Shown: piece after piece, positions 1-11,868 of the stretch
How the letters are laid out: each line of letters begins with the position of its first letter
How positions within the stretch are numbered: position 1 is the stretch's first letter
From: Ursus arctos
Taxonomy: Eukaryota; Chordata; Mammalia; Carnivora; Ursidae
DNA: 64,000 nucleotides
Assembly: GCF_023065955.2 (NCBI RefSeq)
Contig: NW_026622974.1
Coordinates: 32,457,718 to 32,521,717, forward strand
Direction: 5' to 3'
Made by a program: the position numbers and the translations under genes
Notes under the pieces: generated by a model
What the model saw: only the letters and a program-made list of their open reading frames with translations
Told to the model about the DNA's origin: nothing
The model's database searches: none

Positions 1-1639
1 AATTGTCATTGACTTAGCGTGGGAAGCCGTACAGCTTAGCGGCGTGGCTGCTGTGGGTTTTCCTCACTGTTCTCCTAGGGAGCACTAAAAGGGCAAAGAA
101 CTTTAAGGTCTTTGTCTCAAACACTTGTCTAGTCCATAATAGTCTAATCGTGGTGTATGGGTAATGTACTTAAGTGAGCTCTGTGGAAGAATAAGGCTAT
201 TGTGCACGTCACCTGTTGGAGATTTTATCATGAGCTTATAAATTTTCTGACATTGGTTTTCACTTGAACGCAAACAGAAGTATAGGTGATAGAAGCTTTT
301 TCCCCCCATTTTAACAGCTGTTTAGCTTGCTTTATTTTTCTTAATATTGAAGCATTTAGATGTTTCATTAGTAATAGTGCTCAGTTATGTTGATACATAT
401 ATAGTCCAGAAATTTCTCTTTTCATAGCACTAGAAACAAAGTGAGTTTTCATCTTTTGTCTTTTGTGTAATAAAAATGTACCAGCTTCTGAAACTGGGCA
501 ATTTTATCTTGAATATGCTTTGTGTATTTGTACCCTTCTCCAAAGGTGATATTAACTGATCATTATATTGTATAGTTACAGGAGGTCGGTTGTGCTGAAA
601 TGTGTAATTTGCAGATGGGTATTTACAGACACTTCGGAGAGAGTGTCTTTGACTATAAGGAATTCAGCAAGCCTATTTTGAAGCTTTATAGTGAGTTTTA
701 AAAATACAATACTTTTAACTTTTGCAGTACAAACCTTAATATATTTTTAAAAATAGAAGCCTGAGAAGTGAAATGAATTTGATAAGAAAGCAGATCTTTC
801 TCTTTTATCGGGGGATGCCTAAGGCCTTAAGAACTTACATCTTAATAGGAGGTGATTTAAAATTTTCTAATACTATTTTACTCTTGAATTATTTCAATCA
901 TACTATTTAATTTATTATCTCTAAAAGGAGGTATTAACTAATAAGAAATCCTAGAGTTTAATTTATCAACCACCTACTCTTTGCCTAAATATGACAAAAA
1001 AATAACTTAAAACATTTTACACTTTGAGATTCATCAGACTTTTAAATATCAGAAAGTAAATTTTTTACATAATTCTTAAGAATCCATAGTAGAGTGGGAT
1101 TCACTCAAATTATGTTACTAGCATGAGATTCCTAAAACGTGACACATCAGTCATTAATTAGCAAACACAACTCGTTCATCCACTTGACAAATACTGGTAC
1201 CCTGGTGCCTGTCAGGTACTATTCTAACATTCACTTTTAAAAATTATTGGCTTTAAATTATTCTGCTTTTAAAGTTAATTACCAAATCTTATATTTGTCG
1301 CTTTGAAAGGAGTTAATTACCTGAAGTGACAATTTTTAAACTGGTGGAAGAATCCAGTTCAATATTCAGGTAAGAAGCCTCCTAGCCGTAGTGATGTTAA
1401 AGGCAGAGAAAGTACGCATTGAACAGGACTATTTCTTGAACCCAGATCAGTGAAATGGTACGCAAGTATTTGAAAATACCTTTGTTACAAAGAACATTTG
1501 TAACAACATTTTCAGTTCATGGGATTTTGCCTAAGTTCTGTTAGACCTGTATTATTTGTGACATAGTTTTTCTTATAAAAGATTGTAAACTTTTCCATAA
1601 AATTCTCTGCAGTCTGTGGTACCCTGGCGTCCCTAGAAA

Positions 1640-2580
1640 CCTCCAGCTGCCCAGTCGGTATCTTCTTCACTTGGATGTCTCATACCGTTGCTCAGACTGA
1701 ACACTTTGAAACAGCTTCAGCCTTTCTCTCACATCTGCTTTTTCTCTGGTCTTTCCTGTCAAGTCACAAAGGTCAGAGCTGCCTTAAGCCTTAATTCTCC
1801 CTAACCCCCTCCCCCAGTTCCACAGTTGATATGATCAATTCTTCCTCCAAAATCTATCTCCAGTCTGTCCACTTTTCTCTGTCTCCATTATCATTGGTCG
1901 GAGTCAGGCTGCCACCATCTTACCTGGATTACCACGATACTCTTTTGACTTTTCTCCCTGCTTTCCTTCTTGCTGGCCTGTCTCTGAGCCAGTCTCCACA
2001 CAGTTAACTTAGCTATTGTCTTTCTTTTTTTTTTCTTTACAGATTTTATCCATTTATTTAGAGAGTGTGCACGCGAGTGGGGGGCGGGGCAGAGGGCAAG
2101 AGAGAGACTCTCCAGCAGACTCCCTGCTGAGCATGGAGTGCAATGTGGGGCTCAATCCCGGGACCCTGAGATCATGACCTGAGCCAAAATCAGGAGTCAG
2201 ATGCTTAACCTACCAAGCCACCCAGGCGCCCCTAACTTAGCTATTTTCTTAAAGGAAAGTAAATCATTCTGCTCCCTTGCTCAGAACCCATACATGATTT
2301 CCTTTTGTACTTAAGATAAAACTCAAAATCTTTTTCTTGGTTTTACACAGTCTAGCATGTGCTTGTCCCTGTCAGATTTGCCAGCTTCACTCTTCATCAG
2401 TGCTGTTCCCTGTCCTGAATGCCCCTGTCCCACCCCTTCACTTGGTCACCTCTTCTCCCCCTTCAGATTTCAGCTGAGAATGCCATTTTTGAAGTAGGTT
2501 TTTTTGCTGAGCCTCCCTTTTCAGATGGATTGCTCCTTCTTGTCATGTCAAGGAAGGCTCTCTTTGGCAGTGCACTGTAG
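1640..2580 (+). mobile_element. L2 LINE fragment, sense, split by a CAN-SINE
   Basis: The text reads as the ancient mammalian L2 3' region: a 'cacttggatgtctcat' block, then 'ctggattaccacgatac', then 'ccctgctttccttcttgc', and after the SINE 'cttgctcagaacccata', 'aactcaaaatc' and 'tgctgttccctgtcctgaatg'. Order and spacing fit L2 on both sides of the SINE at 2018-2232, so one element was split. Ends are approximate because copies this old are heavily diverged. Confidence 0.6.
2018..2232 (-). mobile_element. CAN-SINE (tRNA-derived carnivore SINE), antisense
   Basis: On the minus strand it has the head GGGGCGCCTGGGTGGCTTGG, the A/B-box-derived region, a CT-rich block and an A-rich tail (poly-T on the + strand at about 2023-2036). 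It is flanked by a perfect 13-bp target duplication, taacttagctatt, at 2005-2017 and 2233-2245. It lies inside the L2 fragment in an intron. Confidence 0.95.
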
Positions 2581-3933
2581 TAGGCCTGCTCCTAAATTGC
2601 AGAGGGAGCGACCACCTGAAGATCTACAGAAGGAGCCCAAGTGGAAGGCCTGAGGCTGAGATGATTGTGAATTAAAATCAAGCTACCTTCAAAACCACAT
2701 GAGACTCAACTTACTAAAGCATTTGAACAAGAGAGTCTCTATACAGAGTGAAATAATTCAAAGATTTTTTCATCATTGAGGCATCCTTTGCAAGAAGCAA
2801 ATCTCCATTCTCTAAGTAATGGACTCTCATTTAGATTCCTAGACAGATTTCAAAAATACTTGTGATGCCATTGGCTCAGCTCAGCAGTGGATTCATTAGG
2901 CCTCAGTGACTCTGATATACAGGGTACCCCATCCCTTGTTTCCTCTTGGCCAAGAAGAATCACAGAGTCCAAAACCACATTGATTTCAGTGTCAGTGAGA
3001 ATTGGCCCCAAATCTCAGCTCTTTCATGGATAGCCTGTCAAACTTGGACAAAATATTTCTTTGCTCTGAGCCAGTCTCCAACCTGATGGTCTATGGTGGG
3101 GTTTAAACAAAGTACTGATTATAAGGCACCTAGCGCAGAGCAAATGGCTACGATGATTCTGATCATTGTGTGCTTACATATATCCTTCGATAAAGTTATC
3201 AAAGGATGACTTCTACCAAATTTTAAGACTGCTTTACATCAACTTAGAAACCATATATTATATCTATGCAAACGTTTGAAAAGGAACAATTGATGAACAC
3301 ATTGACCAGAATTCTTTGTTGGTTTCTCTTGTGAAAGTAGGAAGAGAAAAATGATTCTGTGTCTGAGGCAAAGATAAATGTTACAGAGGATATAGTTTCC
3401 TCTAGGTTTTATTTGATCTTTTTATTCTCTCTGAAGACATAGTCTGAAAGAATGTGGAAAACTTCAAAAGCAGAATAGAAGCACTTGCACTGACACATGG
3501 AGACCTTTATGGCTCTCTGTTTACCCAGTGATTTTTTTTAAAGCCCTAGATAACAAAATATCAAGAATGGAATTGGCAGTCAGCCTTTCATATTGAAGCA
3601 CAAGAAGTAAAATCTTTGATCAGAGTGATTTAACACAAATAAATGTTAGTTTGGCACAAGAGGGAAAGGGAACGTGTTTTGATTTCACTTGTGTTGTCAG
3701 TGTTTTACATTTTAATCCTATCACGGGTCTTGCATTAAAAACATGGTACACCCATCGTCATACTCAGAGAAATTTTTATGCTCAAGCAGAGCAAATCCAG
3801 TAGATTTATGTAGCCCTTCCCTGGCCTGCATGGAGTAATGGTGGATTTTTTCGTTTCCATAAAGAATTTTTCAAAAGCACCAAATACGGATAATTATTTG
3901 CTTTTTTTTCTTTTCTCTTCCTCTTTTTTCTAG

Positions 3934-4014
3934 GATTATGACAGTTTTTTTGAAGCAAAGGAAAGCAACACAGTCTATTCATTCTTAGGCCTGAAACCAC
4001 GGTTGGCATCAAAG
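3934..4014 (+). CDS. SH3BGRL2: SH3BGRL2 penultimate coding exon
   Basis: This is an 81-nt exon of 27 codons, phase 0 on both sides. It encodes a peptide beginning DYDSFFEAKESNTVYSFLGL and ending KPRLASK. Seen directly: an acceptor with a long pyrimidine tract ending in TAG, a donor AAG|gtaggt, and an open frame throughout. The peptide is the C-terminal part of the SH3-binding glutamic-acid-rich-like family, which has a glutaredoxin/thioredoxin fold without the CXXC redox motif; DYD.FFEA.E.N.VY.FLGL is the family signature. KPRLASK rather than the APPGSKEAEV-type tail of SH3BGRL points to SH3BGRL2. From memory the human protein has Ser and Phe where this sequence has Ala and Tyr (FFEAKE, VYSF). 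The protein is a small (about 107 residue) intracellular protein of poorly defined function. Joining to the exon at 7007 keeps the frame. No stop or frameshift is visible, so the gene looks functional. Confidence 0.93.
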
Positions 4015-7006
4015 GTAGGTAAATCTTTTCTTGTTTTAAAATTCATCTTTCTTGAATTGTCTCTACAGGTTGAGACTGAAGGTGTTAGAGGAATGCATCT
4101 GTAGTCTCCTAAATTTTTAAATTTTTTCTCTTGCTCAAATGCACAGTCAGGGACTGCTGAGCATAAAAACACACGAAGCAACCCAGGTATTTTTTGTCCT
4201 CCAATTTTCAATTGTTGTATATTAGAGTATATTTTTATCTACCATTTATTTTATTGATAATCTATACCCCTTCTTCCAAGAAGAATTTAAGATAGTAAGT
4301 GCTTTCTATTTTAAAGTACAAGTTTATATTACTTTACATTTTTTGAAATAGCAGAATCAAAGCCATATCTTTAAGGTTTTTAGCATATTTAACTCCTTTA
4401 CATTGGAAGGGAGATGGTCTGTAATAATAAATGGTCAACCTTGAAAAAAACACTACACTTCCTAAATTAAATCAAAATGTTTTTTGAAGCTACTTTATTA
4501 TGTCATAGATCTTTGATGGAATGTAAAAAGCTCAAGCTTTTCTAATATTTAGACCAGAAGTTATATATATAATTATAACTTTGTGAAGCATATAGATTCA
4601 CTTTCAAAACAAAAAATAGCATTTCTTTATTAAATAAGGTAATATTTTGATTATTTCTCCCTTTAAAAAATACTATTTTATTCTGATTAGGAAAGTAGCC
4701 TCATTTAGGAAAGGTTCATTTAGGAAAATACAAAAGTGTAGAGTAGAAAATAAAAATCACCTATTATTCCACCACCCAGAGATAATAAGTGTATTAACCT
4801 TTTGGGTGTATTTTCTTGCAATCTTTATATACAAAGCAGTTGAGGTTTTGACTATATTTCAAATTGAGACTGAACTCTAAAGTGTCTATTTTTAACACTG
4901 CATTGAAATGAAAGTACATTACTGGGTACTTTGATGTCTGTAAGCAATAGGTCTTTTGCGGCTACCCAGGATCTGTACCATTTCTGGAACACCTATGGGA
5001 GCAAAGCAGAGACTATCAATAATATAAATTACACACCAGCACCCACAGTTCAGAGCTGATGTGAAATCTTGCTTTGCTTTTACATTACTAAGTCCACAGA
5101 TGGTTGTGGGTGGTTTCCATGCATATGTTTTAAACAGTGCAAAACCCACACATATAATATTTAAAGGTTCTTAAAACTATTTTTATAAAGATGGAACATT
5201 GGAATACTTGTTAGGAAAATTGTAGTATTTTTGTAACATATTTCATCCAAAGATATTAAACAATCCAGATTTATCTTCAAAGACCTGGAAAAAAAAACAT
5301 GGGTGGGAGTAATCTAAAGGATGCATAAATCTAGTGGACATCATTATCTATGCAAAAACCTTATAAAAAAAAAGTACTGTGTGCTTGCCGTCTTTGTTCT
5401 CATTTTTCCCTGAGGATGTAGATTCCTTAGAGACTCTGAAGGCTGATTTTTTTACTCTTTAAAAATATTTATTCTCTCATAAATTTCCCAGGAAGCCTAT
5501 AATCTATAAAATATGCATTTTTACATGACTTGTGGTCACAATATTGAAGTTGGTCTTCTGATGCCATTGACAACTACTTGATTTCAGTGGACCATTCCAA
5601 AGGCATTAACGGCTCTGGGCAACCCCACCGTATTCCAGCTCAGTCACGTGACCAGGAGCACATGGAACCAGAGTGGAAGTCCACGGGGCAGTGTTTGTGC
5701 AGCCCTCTCTTGTGAATCATTCAGGGCCTTAAGGGTTCATAGCAACTCACAGTTTGCATAGGAGAGAAGTGAAAATATGATTAAGAGCAATTCAGCTTCT
5801 CTCCCCTTCCTACTTGTTTATTTTTTTACCTTGGTAGTAATACACACTCAGTCCACACTCAGCAGTCTAGACAGAGCATTCACAGGCACAATGTACTAAA
5901 AGTTGGAAGCCCCCTTTTCTCCTTCCTTTCCCTCCCTCTTTGCAGTATGCGTACATAAACAATAGGGCTAGAAAGCCTGCCAAGGAACATATGAAACACC
6001 ATTAGCATCTGTAATTGCTCTTACACAGTGAGGAGAGAGTAGAAGGATGGTAGGAACAGAACATTCACAAGCCCAACAGGCCCAGGTATAAGGTAGACTC
6101 CGGGCAGTTCTCAAAAATGGACAGGGCAGAGGAAGGTAAGAGGTCACAAAATGGTGGCCTATAGGCCACATTGGCTCTGGATGCGTCTGTCCTGAACAGA
6201 ACTTTGAAAAGAATTTAAATGTGTTGCTAATATTTAAAATACAGATTTCTCACTGTTCTCAAGAAATTGAAAGTATGGAAACCCTAGGGGAGCCCACTTC
6301 CTCCTTTGGCTGGTTGGAGCCAGTAGAAGCCAACCCACCATGGTACATACCTAAGAGAAAAGGATATAATAATTTTCAGGTAGAAAACCATCAAGTTTGT
6401 TGTTTAATTAGACTCAAAGCTGGGCCTGGAGTAGAGGTTTCTGCTTTGGGATCCCTCCCCATCAGGGGTGATATTCAAAATACATAACAGCCAGTAAATC
6501 CTGGGCACTGACCAGCCAGAGCTAGCTTGAGCATGTCTCAGAAGCCCCCGCTATGGCAGGTGTCTGTTTAGTGGCTGAAACATGGAGCTGTCCTAGGAGG
6601 AGGGCCAAAGGTGGCCCTTGGGGAATTGGGGCAGCAGCTTATTTACCAAGAGTTTTGGCCACACTGGTGCTGTTCTTCACCTCTGGTTGCCCTCCACAGG
6701 CCCCAAGTGAAGTACCCACACACATCCCACTCACCTAGGTACAAGTGGAACAGTGCCTCTGAGAGGAACTCAACAGTCATTGGAACACGTGGCTTCCTTT
6801 CCCCTTTTATATTTGGCAGGTGGGTGGGTATGATTGAAATCGGTGCTGATCCTGAAATCTAGGATTTGCTGTCATCAATCACATGGGGGTGATTTATTGT
6901 GATTCCCAACATTTCCATTCCTGACATTTCAAATATCATTGCCGGGGTGAATTTTCTTGACAACCCAAGGCAACAACTGACCTTTTCTTCTTTTTTTAAT
7001 AAATAG
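4015..7006 (+). other. SH3BGRL2: Last intron of SH3BGRL2
   Basis: The intron runs from the GTAGGT donor at 4015 to the acceptor at 7001-7006 (aaatag, preceded by a tract of pyrimidines from about 6981). It is about 3.0 kb long. I see one candidate old L1 fragment near 4735-4850 and otherwise unique AT-rich sequence. Short open frames around 6221-6862 have no recognisable product and lie wholly inside the intron. Confidence 0.85.
4735..4850 (-). mobile_element. Possible old L1 fragment (antisense)
   Basis: The words 'aaaaatcacctattattcc', 'accacccagagataat' and 'ccttttgggtgtattttctt' occur in the order found in the reverse complement of an old mammalian L1. The match is by eye, short and diverged. 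Confidence 0.4.
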
Positions 7007-7018
7007 GCAGAACCTTAG
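7007..7018 (+). CDS. SH3BGRL2: SH3BGRL2 terminal codons (Ala-Glu-Pro-stop)
   Basis: The last exon starts GCA GAA CCT TAG directly after the acceptor aaatag, continuing the phase-0 frame from the exon ending at 4014. This gives the C-terminus KPRLASK-AEP, which is the expected end of SH3BGRL2. Only three codons plus the stop are in this exon, so it is too short to show up as an open frame and is supported by splice sites, frame and the family's known C-terminus together. Everything downstream in the exon is 3'UTR. Confidence 0.92.
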   Translation, partial: AEP

Positions 7019-9106
7019 AGAAGACAAGTGGAAGATAACGGAGATGCATTTTGGAGCGCCCCCTGGTACTCAGCACACACCTGCTTACCTAATGCATCAC
7101 TGTGACTAAAGCCACGTGCATCATCAGTAACTTTGCTTGCCATGGAAAAGGTGTTTTTGGAAGACATGGGTATAATGGGATTGCATGATTGCTTTAAACC
7201 AAATCAGGACTGTGGTGGTTTTTTCTTATTTTCAGAATTGCCTGCCGTTGCCTCATTCACCTGGAGGTACTCTAACCTGTTACAGGTGTGCTTCCTTCGT
7301 GACAGAAAGATAAAGTGGGTGGCACCACTGGAGAGAAAATGTTGGATGTGCCCTAGGTTGTGTTTGATGCCAGTTTGCTCAGACCTGTCTCTCTTTAAGC
7401 AGCCTGGATTGTCTACTGAAATTAGTTTGCCAGGCTATTAGAATCTTTTGATCAGAAAGAAAAAAAAGCAATGCTGGTTGATGAAGGGCTGAAGATCTTT
7501 GCTGCAAAAGTCACAACTGTCACTCTTCCAGGGGTTTGTAATAGCACCTATAGAAAAAGATGTTCTAGCCTCCTTTGGTAATGGACACTCTTATTTCCAT
7601 AAATCCTCCAAAATCCTACAGATGTTTCCAAAAATCACTGTCGCAACAATGTGTGATCAGAACCAAGTTACAGGGATAAAAATAGTGGGTATTTTGGAAA
7701 ATACAGGCTTCCTCATCTCTTGCAAGGGAAAAGTTTCATTTAAATGTAAAAGACAGCTTAAAAGGTATATTTTAGGAGGTGTACTAATTAGATAGTAAAT
7801 TTATAGGGAAATGATCTGACTCCTATCTGAAGGGATTTTCAGCTCTAGCAACTTATTTATGCACAAGTAACATATTTTTAAAAGCAGCTTCCCTAACAGC
7901 TGCTTATTCTATTTTGTGAATGGATTATATTTTTTTTTGAGAAAGGAAGATCTTGGTTAGATATATTTTGTGAGCCTTGATCAGGCATACTAAAAGATAC
8001 TAATATTGGGGTACAATTTCATTTTTTTCCTCGGTTGCTTTTCACGGGACCTCTTAAGTGCTTGCTCCTATTTCTGGCCAATGTACAGTCCCAGATTCTT
8101 CAGAGTAATGTAGATGCATGTTCTCATTCCATATATGGATACCAGTGAGCTTTCCGAGCAGTGTAGATGAGAAAGGGGCTGTCAGAATAGCTCTGAATTG
8201 TACTTGGCATGTAGACTCTCTCCTCCCTTTGGAGCAGATGCTGAACGTGTCGACTTCCTTTGGGCAGAGGCTGCTTTTCTCCATCCTTGTCCCTGCTCAC
8301 GGTCTGTAGGGTTTTTAGTTGCCAAACATAAATAGTCTTGAATACGATAAATTTTTAGAGGGTTGCCTAAAATATTCTGCTGTTCTTAGCATCCTGATGC
8401 TAGACCTGTCATTCAGATTCTGAGCAGGATGTAAAAACTTGAAAGGACCTAAGAATGAAAGCCCTGTCCCGTGTGTTCTCTCACCCTCCAACTAACTAAA
8501 TGTGGACCACTCTAACAGACTTGTCGAATGCTACCGCTGAAATCCCAGCCTGAGATTTGCAGCCCAGGACTACAACCAGAAGAAGAGCATGCCGGAGTTC
8601 TTGACTGGAACAAATACATGAGCCACAATTTTCTCTCCAAGGAAAGCTGTTGTGAAATCATGGGTATTACTGCTTAGTTGGCATTAAATAAGATCCAGGT
8701 CAAATTCCATTTGATAAATCCCAGGGACTATCCAGGAAACTTTTTTTTTTTTGAACTGGATATTGTGTTTGAGTAAATGTGTCTTCTGATAAGACTTAGA
8801 GTTTTGCAGGTACAACAGTTTTTAAAAGCTTAATGCTACAGTGATCTAACTTACATTTAGTCTGCTCTTGCCAATGAGCGCCAAGAACCAACTTGGTAAG
8901 ATTGAGGCCTTGCAAGTTAATTTCTGGGGTTGTGGAATCAACATGATACTTGCTAAACAAAGACAGCTACTCAGCTTTGTTCGTCCTAAAACTTTTGCAG
9001 TACTGTGGTTATAGGAGGACCAGAATGGTTCTCTTAAACAGACTAGATGGATGGTATTGCTGAATTGCTACCGGTCACACGTCGTCTTCCCCTCACCTCA
9101 TTATTG

Positions 9107-9129
9107 TTATTATTATTATTATTATTATT
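9107..9129. repeat. (TTA)n microsatellite
   Basis: Perfect or near-perfect TAT/TTA triplets run here, about seven to eight units, inside the presumed 3'UTR. An A/T-only triplet tract of this length is likely to vary between individuals. Confidence 0.9.
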
Positions 9130-10669
9130 TTTAAATCAGCGTAGAAATAGGAGAGACCAGCCCGGGCTGGTCCTGTACTTGCTAGGAGGGAGGTGGGAGC
9201 ACACTGTGTAGCATTTGCTGCAGTAGCCAGGCTCTGCAGAGTACTGACGGATTGCTCTCTGGGACCACGTGTTCAGAGAATATCGTCTCTTTCCTTGTAC
9301 TGTTTTACCAGCTAAATTCCAAATGTGTAGTGATTTCCTGTTCCCTTCTTTAACTAGCTGCCTTTAGATTTGAATATTCAGAGTCTTAAAAACCTAGGAA
9401 AGAAATAGGTGGGAGTTGCAGATGTAGATGTAATATCAAAGGTGTTTCAGAATTTTTATTCTTGTAGTAGGCTTATTGGGACAAAGGACATCTGCTGCTA
9501 AAAATAAAACGATGCTAGTTTAAAATTAGGTAAAATACATAGTGCCATCCTGCTAGGTATATGCAGACCAAAAGAAAATTTAGTTGGGGAAATACTTATT
9601 TTTCCTAATTCTGGTGTTCTATTAAAATCAAAGAGGAGAAAAGGAAGATTTTTTTCTCTCTCTCTGACTCTGACATATTTTAGATTTGTTTCTGTTTTAT
9701 AGATTCCTTCAAACACCTAGCTATTTTTGTATTACATGAATTTAAAAATGAACTAAATTTGTTTTTGTCTTCTGTTTTTGAAAGGTACCAAAGCCTCTTT
9801 CTTTTTTTTTTTTTTTTTTAATTTGATTTTGCTATATAGGGTTTTGCTTTTTCTAGAAATACTTTAACAGCATTTCTTAGGTGTCAGGGCCACTCTGATC
9901 TGCATAATTATTGTTTTTAGATTTCAGTGTGTGTGCGTTTGTCTCTAAAGGCACTAGTGAAATCTCAGATTCTATATTCAGCATTAAAGAGAAATAAATT
10001 CCAGAAAACACATATTCTGAAAATGGAGTGTCTGTTCCCTCCCATTTCTTATACCTTTTCTAATTTTAGTTCTGTGTTTGGTTGAAACCTTCCTGTTTAG
10101 TTGGGATGTTATCCTTGTACTCCCGTTGATGAACCTCATACCTCAGTGCTGCACATGAGTTGTAAAAATGCGGATGGATCATTTGACCATTCGAGGAGAC
10201 AAACATGTATGTGGTCCTGTGTGTATGTGTGTTGGGAGGTGATCACAGAATCCTCTCAGGCAGTGACCAGGACCAAGGACACATTAAATCTCTTATTCCC
10301 TTGGTTGGTTCCAATAGATGACTGTAGTTTCCTGAGTACACTGAAGCCACGGGCTGGTGGATTTGTTCCCTTAATTGGGTGCAAAAAACCAAGTACAGTG
10401 TAGCTGCCACCCTTAAATAGCAGGGCCCCCCTTTGAAGCAGCCCTCTCTGAAAGCAGGAGAAGACATTTCTGAAAGCAGAGTCTGAGGCTGATCTCATCA
10501 TTGAACTATTTCAGACCTTAAACAATCAAGACAGAAGGAGGGCGAAGGAGGATATAAAAGAGAACAGGCTGTAAGTTGAAGGAAAAGTGCTAAATTGTGA
10601 AACCAAATGAGCCAGGTAATCACATCCACTTACACCTCAGATTTTCAGTTTTCCTAGTTCTTCTAGAAA

Positions 10670-10800
10670 TGCAGGTCAGGTTGGTTTGGTCATTCTTTCA
10701 GTCAGCATGTGTTGAGCCCCTGGAATGCGATGGGTACTATCTGAGCAGGACAATAGTCTCCACCCTAAAGGAGGAGAAAAACAGACTCAAGAGCAGCAGT
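10670..10800 (-). mobile_element. Possible L2 fragment (antisense)
   Basis: The phrase 'gtgttgagcccctggaatg', preceded by 'cattctttcagtcag' and followed by a 'ccctaaaggagg' word, fits the antisense L2 pattern (consensus idea: attgagcacctactatgtgc ... ccctcaaggagc). Diverged; ends approximate. Confidence 0.4.
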
Positions 10801-11139
10801 TACTGCCGAGTGATGAATGATAGAGTTGAGGTCAGTTCGTGGCGCTCCGTTCATCATCCGAAGAAATGTTATGTGTAATCTTCTTCCAGGTTTTAAAATT
10901 ATTTCATGCAATGGAATATATACGCATATATATATACACACACACACTAAAATATAAAGAGTAATAAACCCCTGTGTGCCTGCCACCAGCTCATTGCCTT
11001 TCCTTTGAGGCACTGTGTGCTCTTCTCTGACCCTCTCCCATCCCTGTTTGAGAGTGGGAGCCCCTTTTCTGAACTCTGTGGATCATAGCCTTTCTCTCCT
11101 TTATCATTTTACCTCCTTTATTATATGTACTTTAAATAA

Positions 11140-11760
11140 TAATAAATGGCATTAAACTGTATCCTTCTGTCACTTTATGTTCATTGCAGTTGGGCACTAT
11201 CATTTTGTAACAAGTGTCCTGGTTTATTTTCACTGCTAAGTATTACTTCGTTGTATGACTGTATCACAGCCTTTCCCTTCTCTTGTCCCTGGATATTGAA
11301 CTGCAACTTTCTTTGAAATAGAAAAAGGCAGTGTTGCTATGAACATTCTTTTATATGACTTCTGGTGCACATAACAAAGACTGGTTGTATACCTTGAGTA
11401 GAATTGCTGCGTCCTACAATAAAGCACATTATCAAATAAGGCCAAATTGTTTTCCAAAGTCATGGTACCAGCTTCCACTTTTACTGGTATCCTAGAATTT
11501 GCAGTACTGTAGATCCTGTCCAATGTTCGGGATCCTCAGAATCAAATTTTTGCCAAGCCGAAAAATGTAAAATGGTATCTCATTGTGGTTTCGTTTTGCA
11601 CGTGTTTGATTACTAAAAAGTTGAACATGTTTTCTTATGGTAATTCCTAAGTAAGAATTTGGAAATTCTTCTTCATGTCTCTTACCTTTTTTCCTATTGT
11701 GTTTTGTTTTTTAATTAATTTTTAAAAGTTCTTTATACTTAACCTTTTATTGGTTAACAC
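11140..11760 (-). mobile_element. Old L1 LINE fragment, antisense, in the presumed 3'UTR
   Basis: In order the + strand shows 'ttcgttgtatgactgta', 'gttgctatgaacattctt', 'gagtagaattgctgcgtcc', 'ccaaattgttttccaaagt', 'aaaatggtatctcattgtgg' and 'gattactaaaaagttgaaca'. These follow the reverse complement of the 3' part of old mammalian L1s. Divergence is high and no frame is open, so it predates carnivore radiation. It brings A/T-rich sequence but no clear sense poly(A) signal of its own. Confidence 0.7.
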
Positions 11761-11862
11761 TTATTTAACTATTAAAGAGAAATTATATTTAGAGTAGAAA
11801 AATCTTCTGAAGCAATTTCCAAAAGTATGAACAGCATGTGAAACTTTCTTCTACTTGGAGAA

Positions 11863-11868
11863 AATAAA
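11863..11868 (+). promoter_or_regulatory. SH3BGRL2: Candidate proximal poly(A) signal (AATAAA)
   Basis: AATAAA is followed 15-40 nt later by a TGT-rich stretch (tattgtatgttcttattgtg), the expected arrangement of hexamer plus GU-rich element. It would give a 3'UTR of about 4.9 kb. No transcript evidence is available here. Confidence 0.4.

Larger units (their letters stand above)
1..3933 (+). other. SH3BGRL2: Intron of SH3BGRL2 (3' part, before the penultimate exon)
   Basis: This stretch precedes the recognised exon at 3934 and ends in a strong splice acceptor: a long pyrimidine tract from about 3896 followed by TAG at 3931-3933. I looked for the preceding coding exon, which in this family encodes the central thioredoxin-fold residues, and did not see it, so it probably lies upstream of the window. 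The only repeats I recognise are an L2 fragment and the CAN-SINE inside it (1640-2580). The rest is AT-rich sequence without an identifiable feature. Open frames here, such as 103-309 minus, are short and resemble nothing known. Confidence 0.75.
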
